Positions 24,593 through 37,600 of a stretch of 64,000 nucleotides of DNA are shown here, piece by piece. The DNA comes from Siderastrea siderea. Lineage: Eukaryota > Cnidaria > Anthozoa > Scleractinia > Rhizangiidae. Made by a program: the position numbers and the translations under genes. Every line of letters starts with the position of its first letter. Positions within the stretch are counted from its first letter, which is position 1. Below the pieces are notes generated by a model. The model was not told the origin of the DNA, did no database searches, and saw only the letters and a program-made list of their open reading frames with translations. The stretch lies in contig OZ034978.1 of assembly GCA_964030785.1 (NCBI GenBank), positions 8,757,453 through 8,821,452 of the forward strand, in the 5' to 3' direction.

Positions 24593-25465
24593 CACACCCA
24601 CCTCTCCCACCCCCCTCTTGCAGTACATTTTATTTCTCAACAATGTACACAAAAAGTTTGTCATTCCCAGGCCTAAATTGACCAAAATAAATGAAGCAAG
24701 GTTCAGCCAATGAATTCTTGGCCAGTAGCACAAAAAAGACAGTAGCTATATTGCTGATTTTTCTTCCTAAACATTCCATAATAATGCTCACTAAAATTGA
24801 TTGTTCTCTTCCTTTATGTAAGTGATGTATGATGCATCATTATTGTGTATGACACAGTAAAACAGTTAATTTAAATAGCATTGTGGGATGGCCGCCAGTC
24901 TATTGCAACTCCACATACCCAGGATTTTTTGCTCATGAATTGTGGGGGAAGAAGAGGTTGGGGATAAGGAAAATGGAAGAAAAGGGAACAGGGAGAGAAG
25001 GTAGTGGTAACTGAAAAGAAACATTTGTGGTGGAAAATTGGTAGTGAGACCTTCACATTTGCATGCAGTCAGAAACAGACATGTAATAGTTTTGGAATTG
25101 ATAGCAATTGTACAGCCATCAAAATAATTCCAACCCCATTTGCCTATGACCTAGACAAAGAGACCTCAGATTTTACTAGACTGGACCCCAAATTAGTCAT
25201 TTCTTCAGATGCTGAGTGCTGTTCATGAAATCATGCTAGTATTGTCCAAGACAGTCTGCACAATAATTGAGGGAGCCTTTAATCAGCCATAGCTTCCCTG
25301 CGTTTGTTTTTAGGGGTTTATTTGTTTTCATTGCCCAACTTCCCAATACAACCCTACCAATACCAACTGCAGGGGTGAGGGGGGGGGGGGGGAGGGGGGC
25401 TACATCAGCCAAGGGTGGAGACTACTCTCTAGTGTTGGTCTCTGCAGTCAACCCTTCTTCAATAA

Positions 25466-25990
25466 GTTGAGTGGAGGGGACGGGGCAGGAACCAGGAGAA
25501 AAGGGGGCGGTAAGTGTAGAGGAGATGGGAAGCAAGGATTCCCAAGGGGGCAGGAAGTGGGAGAAGTATGAAAAGAAATTATGCAACATTGCATGGTAAA
25601 GGTAAAGTCGCACACAAGCCAAGGAGGCTCACACGGCCAGAGCTTATCCCGGTTTCTGTAGCATGAAGCAACCGAGGGTGTTGCTACTCGCCCCTGGATG
25701 GGATGCTAGTCCATCGCGAGGTTACACCCAGCAGTATCTTGCCAGTACCCACTTGGGTGGAGAGAGACAATGTGGGGTAAAGTTTCTAGTCCAAGGAAAT
25801 AACACAATGTCAGGAACTGGGCTTTGAACCACTGACCTTCAGACCTTCCAACGTGCTTATCAGTACATCACCGTGCCCACACATAGTATATTGTAAATAA
25901 AAAAGCACAGAGGCAGGAGCCAACAAAAATAGGGCAGGAACTGGGATTAAAGGGTATGGGAAGAGGGAAGTTCAATCCCCCTTCCCCCCG
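25466..25990. repeat. G-rich repeat, copy 1, interrupted by a SINE
   Basis: The blocks GGCAGGAACCAGGAGAAAAG, GATTCCCAAGG and AACTGGGATTAAAGGGTA match 44770-45056 in order. This copy is split at about 25595-25885 by a tRNA-derived SINE. Confidence 0.7.
25597..25879 (-). mobile_element. tRNA-derived SINE, family A, copy 1
   Basis: On the minus strand the head carries a tRNA-like box A region and a box B (GGTTCAAAGCC), like a Pol III promoter. It is about 80-90% similar by eye to 32995-33290, with the shared tail CCGGAGCTTATCCC-type sequence read on the plus strand. Confidence 0.7.
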
Positions 25991-25991
25991 T

Positions 25992-25992
25992 T

Positions 25993-26029
<37 letters not shown>
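25992..26029. repeat. (AC)n microsatellite
   Basis: About 19 uninterrupted AC units. Confidence 0.97.
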
Positions 26030-26032
<3 letters not shown>

Positions 26033-26070
26033 GAGGGACGGGAAAAAGTCTCCATTTCCATTCTGCCCAA

Positions 26071-26294
26071 TCGTCCATTTTACAGTGTGCTTAGTGATCT
26101 GGCCTTTGAGTGGCTGGAGGTGACCTTGTTTTGATACAAACCCTCCTGCTTTACATATGTAAAAGCAAACTAGTTAGCATGACAACATGATTTACATGTG
26201 AAAAACGGGAGGGTCTTTATCTAAACAAAGTCAACTCCAGCCTCACTTCCACTCAAAGGCCAGGACACTAAGCACACAACTGTAAAATGGACTA
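26071..26294. repeat. Foldback element with ~85-bp arms
   Basis: GTCCATTTTACAGT at the left and ACTGTAAAATGGAC at the right. The arms pair over blocks such as GGCCTTTGAGTGG and CCACTCAAAGGCC, around a 35 bp loop. Confidence 0.8.
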
Positions 26295-27603
26295 TTCTAC
26301 AGCAACTGTTGACAAGTCTGGATAATATTTCCAGATTTGCACAGTATTACTATTAATAGGTCACATCAACACTCCCTCGAGTGTACAAGGGGAGCTAGAG
26401 CCCCCCAGCCCCCCCCCCCCCCCAACAAGGGGATTTTTTATATCAGTGCCTGCTGTTTTCAGTAGCTGTACACATAGCCCATAAACGGATATATTTGGCA
26501 AAATTTATTTTTGCTACAGTTACAAAATATCACTTCATAAGTACTGTATGGTGAAGCCATTTTTGAATTAAGGGTTCTTTGGGACACTTGTTTGGTGAAA
26601 AAGTATAAAATGTTGACAAAAAGTCGCAGTGTTTAATTATATCGTATTCTATGTGCCCAGCATGAAAAATTTTCACTTTCTGCCATTTTATTATTATTTC
26701 TTTTTATGAGTAAAATTCAAGGTGGTAGCCATCTTTACCACCATTTTGGAATTGCTGTCATACTCTCTTATGTGGGTTTCATTTTGCCATTTCTGCCTGA
26801 ATGATTGGTTGCAGGTTAGATGATATCACAGGCCCCCAGCAACGAGTCAAGCATTATTGTCAATGAATGTGCAAAATACAAGATAAGACACGAGTGCAAC
26901 ATTTGTGTACACAGATTGCATGTATCTACATTTAATTGTTAACTAATTACACAAACCAACTTGCACCGCATTAATCACAAGAGTTACTAATTATTTTAAA
27001 AGCTGAACCAGCTCTGCCATCACAAAAGTTAACTTGTGAAGTGTAAGACAAACATGGACATCTTCTGTACAAAGCAATAAATATTTTGTCCATCCTTGTC
27101 TTAAATAGAATGATACAAGAATAAAATTATACTTTTCTAAAATGTTTGGACAGCAGTCATATAAAAATCTCATATACAGTTTGTTAATGTATTCATTTCG
27201 GATGTACATACCTACAATATAAAAATACCAGCCATTGTTTGTGCTTGTTACATGATGTACTACTGATCATATCCTTGGTCAGCTCTGTTCCATGTACTTG
27301 CACAAAACATTACACACACTTAAATTGTCTTGACAAGTCCTTCCTCTTTTTATTACTGGCTTGCAACCACAGATTGGAATAGTTTAAACTACTGACGAAA
27401 TAATCAGGCAAATTCAAGCTTTCACATTAGCAATAATTCAGGGTCTCGTTAAGAAGTGGCAGGTGGTTGAAAAACTGGGTATTTTACTTTGTGAGCAATC
27501 CGTTTTTTAGCAAAAAGGCAGAAAGTTCGTAGTAGCATTTGCCAGCTCAGCCACCTATTTGAGAAACCTGGCCATCTATTCAGAATTAAAGGGCTCGGTG
27601 GAA

Positions 27604-28042
27604 AAAGGGTGTAAGTGATGATTTGAGGTTGAAATCGAATTTGGTGCTATTCAGCTGAACATCGGCACACTGGCTGGTTTTCATGTAAGCAACATTGTTG
27701 TGCATTTATTTCTTGACCTGAGATCTTAAATTCGAAGAATTAGCGTATTATTTTTGCTTATAAATTTTTATTGAACTGAACTAACTCAAGTGAAGCATGA
27801 ATGATTTCTTTTGTTCTCTGCCTGAACTAAAACAAAGGAATTCAACCTAGAATCAGCTGACCTGTTTTCTTTGCACCAGTTTTAAGCAAAAGTAATACGC
27901 TAATTCTTCGGATTGAAGCTGTTAGGTCAAAAAATAAATACACAACAATGTTCTTTACATGAAAACCAGCCTGTGTGCCAACGTTTAGCTAAATAGCACC
28001 AATTTAGTTTTCAACCTTAGATCACCATTTACACCCTTTTTA
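27604..28042. repeat. Foldback element with ~150-bp arms
   Basis: AAAAAGGGTGTAA begins the left arm and TTACACCCTTTTT ends the right arm. Blocks CTGGTTTTCATGTAA and GAAGAATTAGCGTATTA are mirrored as TTACATGAAAACCAG and TAATACGCTAATTCTTC. Confidence 0.85.
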
Positions 28043-28656
28043 TTTTAATTTTTTTTTGCCTGTACCAGATGGGTGGATTCATTTAATAACTGTACTAGAT
28101 GGGTGGATTCATTTAAAGCACACACAAACATTTGTTTGCGCAAATGTGCCTATCATTTTCTGTTGCTCAAAACAATAGAAGATTTGCAGGGGTAAATGAA
28201 ACAACTACACTCATGCTTCAAAAGAATCCATCCTGTGGCACAGGGAGATAAAAGGAACTAACAGAAGTAGGAGCAATCTATTTCAAGGGTTAAGTAAAAT
28301 CACTGTGATGCCCTTGGCTGTTCATTAGATCATTATTTTACAGTACAGTATTAGAACGTAGCCAGCAATGAAGTATTATTACTTCAATGCTGGCTTCAAT
28401 TATTGCTATGGAAAGCCTGCAATGTGATTCCTACGGGCAAACCTATGTGCACTTACTAAGCTTAGGAGAACTCAAATGTCATTTACTTCACTGAGAAGCA
28501 CAGTGCCACTTAGTGGTAAGTGTCAGAATAAAACATAATTTATGTTGCTTTGTCTTTCACTTTTAAAATTTTTAACCTTCAAAAGGTTAAGACATCAAAT
28601 ATAAACACTTGTATAAAGAGCTATACATAGAATCCACACAACCAACAAATGACTAA

Positions 28657-31600
28657 TCACGACGTTACAGGTTTTTTATCATTGGTGCACGTCGCTTTTC
28701 CACTTGATGGCAGCTTTGTTGCTTGAGTTGTTATACTAAACACAAACTGCGCACAACCAAGCTTTATATAACTTCCATGATGCAACAAGGCTGTGCCCTC
28801 CCATCCAGCACCACTACCACCAATGAGATTTGAACTACTTGTTGTACAGTTGCAAGCTTTGACAATTTTCTGCACACCCAGACCAACAGTTCTCCGTGCT
28901 CCTTTAGGTTTGGAGTTTTGTCGAACTTGTGCAGCAGCTAGTAATTTGTTTTTGGTGACTTTGGAGGGGTCGAGATCTTTCGATGAGACAACCTGTCTGT
29001 TGATTTTGTCAGAAAAGTCACAGGAGTATAACACATTGTCCACGTATGTTCCATGTTCACTGTAGTTAATGAGCTCATACTGTTTTGATGCCTGTAGAGA
29101 AAAAGGAAAATAGCTGTGCAGTCTAATTTTGTGCAAAAAATATGAGATAGGCCTTTTTTTGAGCCACAAAAATTTGGATTTGTCAACTGAGTTGATAACA
29201 TAAATTGGCCACTGTGAGGAAATTGAAAGGTGATGTTTCAAGCGTCAGCCCTTTGTCAGAGCCAATCAAGGAACTGTGTGTTGTGCTTGGTTTATATGGA
29301 GAATGGTGGAGCTACACTATTGGTAGGAACATGGCAACGTATCTTTGTTTGAGAATCATCTTCTGCCATTTTAGACAAAAAAACACCATTTTCAGAAATG
29401 CCAGTTTCACCCTTACTTTTTCTGTAAAACAGCCTGTGGTGAAAAAGTTAAGATTTGCATTATGGCATGAAGACTCGTTATCACATAAACTAAATCTACA
29501 ACTGTTCATTCATATCGTCGATGTGGTTTTGCCCCAAAGCATTCTGTCAAACTGAGTAAAGTTGAAAATGACCATGTGTGATCTGAAATAATTGCATTAT
29601 AACATGTCATGGATTGTGTGCTGGGTTCAAAATCCAAGATGACAGACACTCGAACAATTTTAGAATGTATCTGATCAAGAAGACATCTGGAAGGACAAAT
29701 AAATGTCATTATCAAGAGTGAAACAATACCTCATCATAAAAGATAGAACAGTGCTTTTCAGATATAAAGTTACAATGTCCATATTCCTGGAGACAAACAT
29801 CCATATCTGGACCTATTAAAACAATAATTGTTTTAATAATAATTATTAAAACAGCTTTTATTAAAATTAGATTGTTTTCAAGTTCCCATCTTTAAAGAGC
29901 TACCTTACCCAGCTACTGCCTAAACCATTTGATAGATTGGTAGACTGACTGACTAACCAACTGTTTACAAATACATCCAACCTCAGTTGGGATCTCCAGG
30001 GACATGGAGAAATTTTGGTGAACCAATGTGCTGCTCTGCACTTTCCTGTTTCTATTTTTCACAGTATGTAGTTGGTTGTTGTAATCAAACAAATGTAATC
30101 ATTATTTTTGGTTTAGTTTTGAGGTACAGAATACAAACACGTTGTGGAAAGGTACAAATAGCCAAGTAAAATAAAACAATAAGTCGCTGTAGATCAAGAT
30201 GCGATTTCTAGCTAATTTCCAGGTAATTATCAATTAATCATTTATTTCTTCTGTATTTTATAAATCATTTTTAAAAGGTGAATTTTATTGTAAAGGCATA
30301 TGTTAAAATTCTAACCTTGTCCGAAGGACAAACACTTGTGAATCATTGGACATACAGGACCGGTCCCAGACAGTGGACACAAAACTGCTATGGATCTACC
30401 TGCAGGGACTGCAAAGAGAAGACACAGTACAACATCAGATTTGTTTAGAAGCTTAGTGGCCCACAAGGATGGCACTTATCGTCAACTTCTGAAGCACACC
30501 GTATCTGTTGACACCTAAAATGGTGACTTCAACCCATCTGAAGTTAGCAGTTACACTCAAGATGGTACACTCTTTTGATCTTACTACTACAAAGCTTTGT
30601 TTTGTCAAGTTACAAAATGTTAACCTAGGTGCTATCAATAACTGAATCAATATCTTAGTTTTATGCTCTAAAAACCTCTAGCAGGATACCATAATTGGTG
30701 ACTGCACCAAACTAATCATGATCAGTAACAAAACTTTCAAAGTTTAAAAGCAAGTGTGTGTAATTCCACATCAGTTACTGTGGACCAGAAACAAATTTTG
30801 CTTACAGGAATGTTTTGCAATAAGTTGGCAAGATTTGCTTGAATGTGTATGATTTTATTCAAACATTGGCTCCAACCTACTCACTTTAGTGACTTTCACA
30901 GCCAACCAAGCTCATCAACCTACTCATTTTGTTATTATTAGCTGCAAAAGTTCACCTAGCCCACCTATAAACTTTGAAATTCAGTGGCCAGCTATGTTTG
31001 ATTGGCACTTAGATGTGTTTTCATGCCAGGTGTTCACACCTGGGTCTTGATAAAATGGATGCAACAAAACTGTTGAATGAAACTTTTTCGTATGAATGTT
31101 TGATGGCTATCAAACAATGTTCATCACCATTCAACATCGTTTACCATCATTGAACGGGGAAAAAGAAGACCTTAGCCAGGGTTATTGGAATCAAACAAGA
31201 AAAATGTGGGTAACCATGCTTTTTTCAAAGATATTAAGCAACCAATACAAAGAATGTGTGGCAATTTCTTTCCAAATTTAAGCTCAAATATATCTGAAAA
31301 ATATGTGGTTACCCCCAATTTTCTTGTTGGATTCTGATTGCCCTTGTTAAGATCTGCTTTTTTCGTATAGTCATAAACTATGCAAAAGTATTGTTGTATT
31401 ACAGGTGTAGGGGGCAGATTCCTTTAGAAACTTGAATATCCCGAGATGTGCAGAATGTATGCACAGTAACAAAATGAAGCACCATCCTTAAGGTGATTCC
31501 ATCGAAATAGAAGGAATATTTAAAAGTTTCTAAAACTTGGTCCAGTTGGTAATTGTGTTTAGAACATTTCAAAAATGCAATAAAAAATAGGGGTCACCGT

Positions 31601-34600
31601 GCTTGTTTTTTCACAAAATGGATAGCCATTAATAGCAACTATACAACCCGCAAGGTTTTCCTGAGAAACCCTGGTAATCAGAAATGAGAACTCTAATTGC
31701 TTTAAGAAGTCATTGCTTGCATTGAAATATTGGAGCAGTTCACCAAAACAAACATTTATCTTGTATTATATACTATTTTAGTTGAGCAGGAATCAAGATT
31801 ATGAAATAAATTTACAAATTTGCGGCGAGCGTACATACCCTGCTGCACCTAAAGACGTGTTCTTTTCGGCATTTAAATAACAATATCTCAAAGCAGAATT
31901 TTTAACTTTTCTCAAAATCGCGATATATTGTACTAGACCGTGTGCCATTTGAATTTATGTATTAAAAAATGGGGGTCACCGAGCTCGTTTAGGAGAAAAT
32001 GACCATTTATTTCTCTGAACAGCTCAGCTTTCATAGAAACCCTATCAAGTTCCGAAGGTGCGCGCGCTGGTGCACGCGCTAAACATGCAAGAAATGATGC
32101 GCAGAAAGGATGCGTAATGCAATTGAATGGAATCAGCTTAAATACAGTGAATTCAGCAATGTTAAACTGCATTAAACAGAAACTAACTTAAATCCATATG
32201 GCCCCATCTTAGACTTGTTCCAAACCTTAGCTGTAGTCCTACAAGGAAGATGGTGATGAAACTTTCCACTCACTGATAACTTACCAGCTTGTTGTGGAAG
32301 AACAATAGTTTCTTTTAAGCCATTGAAAGAAATTTTTCTAGCTGCTACTGGGCTTGGAGGAACAGGCTGCAAAACGTTAAAAAAGGAGTTACTAAAAGAT
32401 CGCTACAAAATCCTCTAATTAGTTGAAGGAAACAAAAAAGTGAGAGTACACAAGTTTGAAATGACAAACTTTCAAACATTTAACTTAAAAAAGCCTTTCA
32501 GACAAACAAAAGATGACTTCACTTTTTCAATGCCTTTGGAAGCAAATGAGTTTGTTTAAAAATATCTTTCCAGACGAAAGCAAAGTCATTTTTTGCACAG
32601 ACACTTGGTCTGAGCACATTAATTACTTGAAAATCTCAATAATTTGTTCAGGCTGGCTGTAATTTCCAGATGGGGATGGTGTCACTACCAGATCCTCTTA
32701 TCTGACATAAGAAATATATGCCAATCATTAACGAGAATAAATAATTAATTTTGAGATCACTAACCTTTGTCTGTGTGAGAAGCTGTTGTAGCCTCTGATA
32801 TGCCAACACTTGAATAAGTCTAGGATCCAACTTGGCCAGCTCTGTTTCTGACAAAAACAACTCAGTTCACAAACACTGAAAATATATTATGGATTGACTT
32901 TTTACATGTACGTGGTTTAAAGCTCTCCTAAAATGTGCCTCCTAAAATGTGCCAAGGGCCCAGTGTAAATGGGGAAAGTTGCAATTTCACTTAAGGTAAA
33001 GGTAAAGTCACACACTAGCTAAAGAAGACCACATGGCCGGAGCTTATCCCAGTTTCTCTAGCATGAAGCAACTGAGAGTATTGCTACTCTCCCCTGGATG
33101 GGATGCTGGTCCACCGTAGGGTTACCCCCGGCAGTATGTCGCCGGTACCCATTTTATACACCTGGGTGGAGAGAGACAAAGTGGGGTGAAGTTTCTTCTC
33201 TAAGGAAACAACACAATGGCAGGGACTGGGTGCTGAACCACCAACCTTCAGATCTGAAGTCCAACACACTAACCACTACACTGCCATGCCCCCCCCCCCC
33301 CCCCCCTGTACACAAGCTGGTTTTCATGTAAAAAAATTCCAAAGAATTAGACTATTTCTTTTCCCAAGAAACTGACAACCTCAAGTGCAACACTAGTAAC
33401 CAAGTCACAAAACAAGTTAAATAATGCTTTAAAAGGAAGTCAAGATAAACAGTAGATTTTATTTCATTTTGTGGGCTCTTGGTAAACAAACACCAAAACC
33501 ATAACATCGAAATAAGCAAGAGACAAAACTGACCATTAAAAGCATCCACTCCAGCCGCAGCACAAATGCTGTTTATAGCATTGGCAGTCGCCATGGATGT
33601 AGCAGCAGCTGCCTGGTTAACTTTGTTTGGACTTGAACCTATGGACACTGGCGTTGCAGCATTAACAGTTCCAATTTTTACAGGATTGACACTTGCTGCA
33701 TTTCCTGGTGTTCCTAACGTTACTATACTGCCACCTGGGATTTGCCCAGTACCTGCTGCAGACAAACCCGCTGACGCAATTGTCTTAATTATGTTGCCAC
33801 TATTTGTACTTGTCAGAACAATGAGTTTTGTAGGTGTCGATGATGCAGCTTTCGTCGCACTAGAACTGCTTGAACTGCCAGCAACAGTGACAGTTGAAAT
33901 GGTTCTTGTTGCCGCACTTACAGTAGTATTCACCACGGAGCTAGTACTGGGTGTTGGAATGGCCACTGTTTTTACACCGTCCATAGTGATTTTTGCCTTG
34001 ACATTGTTCAAATGCCCAACGTCATTTATTAACTTTGCGGTATCACTAGAAAGCTGTTTGCAATCTGCACTCAGCTGATTCAAGTCGCCACATGTTACCT
34101 GTTTTTCCACAGATTTGGGTTCCTGTTTGACCAAAACCTGTGATGGTAAATGAGTTGATGATACAGTACACATATTGATGGGATTACCCGAACTCGCAAC
34201 TGATTTTGCACTTAGAGGTCCATTCATATGAGTTGCCAATTTCGATGGTGATGCATACAAAATTGTCAGAGGTTTTGTTATGGTTTTTCCACCACTTGTG
34301 GTGGTTATTGTTGTCGTGACGACTCTACTTATGCAAGCATTCTGTACACTGCTACTTGCCGGAGAAGCAGAAATGTGATTGGTTAAGTCCGGCTTTGATG
34401 TCAAACCATTCACAAGTGGTTCTTTTGCTGATCCAGTACTTGTAGCAGAAACTGATGAAGTAGACGATGAGTTTGTATTTGAGTTTGATGTTTCTCCTTT
34501 AACAGATGAGCTATCGATGTGGTTAGATATCAAATTTTTGTTAACAGCTGGCTGAGTTAGATGTTTGGCAATACCACATTGGAGGCTGATGACACACTTT

Positions 34601-37600
34601 AGCCACTGAAAATAACAATGAAATAAATTCAATTAGATTAAGCTTGTAGAAGAACAAACTGAACATCACATGCACAAAATGGAATCAAGAAAATGGCCAA
34701 TTTAAAACTGTATATAGACTGTCACAATGCCTTTTAAAATGTGTTAGTATTTGTCATTTTCTTTTCATAGCAGAATTGTCTTCTTCCCCAAGAAAGCAAA
34801 GGTATCAGGCATTTTGTGCATACTACTTCTGTTTCATGTTTTCCACTACAAAACACTTTCAGAAGGCAGGGCATACAACACATATGGGAAATGAGATTTA
34901 AGTAACAGTATATCAAATGTGATAGAGATAAACCATTAAGGGGACTGGGGGTGTAAAGGAAAGAAAGAAGAAATAGTCCACGCTGTTTCTTATTAAGAAA
35001 CCAGAGTTCTGTGCTAGGTTCTTCGATCTACATGTACATGTACAAGATTGAGGCAAACACTTTTTTTGGCAAAATCCTTATCAAACTGATTAATTTATTG
35101 ATCTTTTAAATGTCAATAATAATACACCAACTCCAATTTTACAAACTCAGCCACTGGCTGCACCTTACACAGTTGTCCACTATCTTGGTGAAAGTCACGT
35201 GAAAAAAGTAGCAGGTGATATCATGTCAGTGGATTTTAGTCCATTTTGACTGTTTTCGTTTTTCAAGGATCTGACAGTTTTAGTCATAATTAGGACCGAT
35301 GGCAGTGCAGAATACAACCATTATTTGGGATTTCAATGTCAGAATAATGATAACAAGCATCTATTTTCTCCTCAGATTATCACTACTTGAACAAGAATAC
35401 ACAACATGAGAATAAGAGACATGATCACTAAAGATAAAATCTCTTGAGGTTTCAGTAAATTTTCCCAACTAAAACCACAAGAAATATATAGAGAATAGTG
35501 AGGAGAATATGCATGCTGGTATTGGAGCTTTAAGGGTTAAGGGAATGGTTTTACAGTGAAAGGTGCCCCACCTCTTCTTGCTCCTCAGAGGTCGGCGTAT
35601 TTAAAGGAAGTGAATGCAATGGCAGAGGTTCTTGCATTTTCCTGATATGTTCTGGCAGTAGTTGAAATGGAGGAGAGTTGTAATGGTCTTTGATTGCTTG
35701 TGGGACCTATGAAAAACCACCATTTCAGTAACCAGGGTTGTCTCTAACAGCCGGCAGCCAACAGAATTAACCGGCTAGTTGGGTTGTTTGTGCCGGCTAC
35801 TTTTGTGATATATATATACACAATTTTTTAAAGACAAATTATTTGTTCCTTTACTGGCATAGATATATGAAAATGAAACTTAGTTTCCATTGCAGTTTAT
35901 TGACTTAAAAATAATCTCGTTGGCACAGAGATACACGATTATTTATAGTTCATTACATTGAGTTCTGGGAATTACATGTAGAAAACCACTGAAGGTATGA
36001 GTTTATACAAATAAAATTGTAAAGTTACAATTACTTTTGGAACTGACATTATTGGAAATTTGTGCTCAAGAATCAAGGAAATTCCGTTTCTGGGGACTTA
36101 AAATGTAAAAATTTCCTGGGGGAGCATGTCCCCAGACCACCTTAGAAGGGATAGCCTTTGGCACTCAATAATCACTATCCAGCTATTTAGAAATTTTTGC
36201 CAGCTACGTGAAAAGTTGTGGACAACCCTGAGTAACTTCCCAAACTTCTCGCAACAGAATCTGTAGATAGTATTCCGTAGATATGCCATTAATAATTTAC
36301 GCAGCAAAAGGAAATATGCAAAACAAGATCAATAAGGGGCAAGATAGGAAAGAAAACGACTTGGCTCAGGCTCAGTCAAACGCAGTCCAGTAGGCTTTCC
36401 TTTTCCCCATGAACAGAGGCCCCTTGGTAGACCAATTGGGTTCAAGTTAGTGGGTAGTTCAAAGTTAACAAAGGTTTATGTTATTGATATTCCACTACAT
36501 GAATGAAGGGAGGGAGGTTAATAGAGTTGCAAGGATTTTTCAGCTTGCTGCTTTAGAGAGAGGATAATGAGAAGAGGGGGCTAAATAGAGAATATATAGT
36601 AATTTCAAAAAGCCAGGAATATCACTTACCAAGGTCGCTCTCCTTCTCGTAGGTAAGAACGTTTTTCTTTTGAATGCAGGGTGCTTCTTTAATCTGACAT
36701 TCAAGAAACAACAAAGGCCAAATAAGAAAATATGTTGATGGCAAAATTATGCACAAACATTTACAATTTTGTTTAAAAGTAGAATAAGAAAAATAGTTCA
36801 TGAATTACCTGTGTACTCGCTGAAGAAAATTCATCTTGATAGTGTGTTGTGAAATTGTACTCCTTAGATCATTATAAGCTTGCAATCTCTTACTGAAACG
36901 AGGATCACGCAGTCCCGGCTAAAAGAAGTCAAAAGTGCATTGATGTTAGATTAACAAGTATAGCAACACTATGTATCCAAAGAGCTTGCTAGACCTGAAG
37001 CCTTCTAATCCAAAGGGTTAAATACTTACTGGAAAGTTTTTGTGAAGTGTTCTGCTTGGTCCAAATTAATCCTGACCCTATTTCACTGCCATACACTGGA
37101 TTTTCCATATTCATTTTCAGGCATGCAATCTACAAGTCACGGTCTATTTTTCTAGTCTTGTTATATATCTAAACATTTAAAGCTTTGTCAATTGAGTTGG
37201 GGTTTCTTTTCATGTGGAAGACAGAGAAGCACGGTAATCACTCCAAGGTGATTTCACTGAGACTCAACCAATTCAAAAAGCTGCTATCCTTTGTAGTCTG
37301 TGTAGGAAGCACTTACTATAGATGATATAGAGTATAATATTGGGGTGTGCTTGGAACTCGCAAAAGCTCCCCTATGCATCATAAAACATTGCACCCTATG
37401 TAACTCAGGACCTTGCTTGATAATACTCATCACAGGTTCATACATGACCAGTGCTTTCAATTAGCACTGTCTACCGACAAAAAGTGCCGGCTATTTTGCT
37501 CAGAGAAATTGGGACTTTTTCCCTAAATTGAAGTAATTACGGGAAGATTCTTTCAAACCCCTCCTTGATACAGTCGGTTACTCTACTCAAACCAGCCGCC

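Larger units (their letters stand above)
22591..28656. other. Convergent spacer between UNC119 and PHF12
   Basis: Holds the 3' UTRs of both genes and repeats: 22692-22930, 23360-23516, 24262-24592, 25466-25990 with a nested SINE, an (AC)n run, 26071-26294 and 27604-28042. I see no gene in it. Confidence 0.7.

Noticed and set aside
25597..33290. tRNA genes
   Set aside because: The box A/box B regions at 25.8 kb, 33.2 kb, 51.5 kb and 52.8 kb do not close a cloverleaf with acceptor stem and anticodon arm; they are heads of SINEs.
33566..34078. 170-codon open frame on the plus strand
   Set aside because: It is exactly antisense to the long PHF12 exon 11. The low-complexity Ser/Thr/Ala codons leave the opposite strand open. 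The hydrophobic translation is a by-product.
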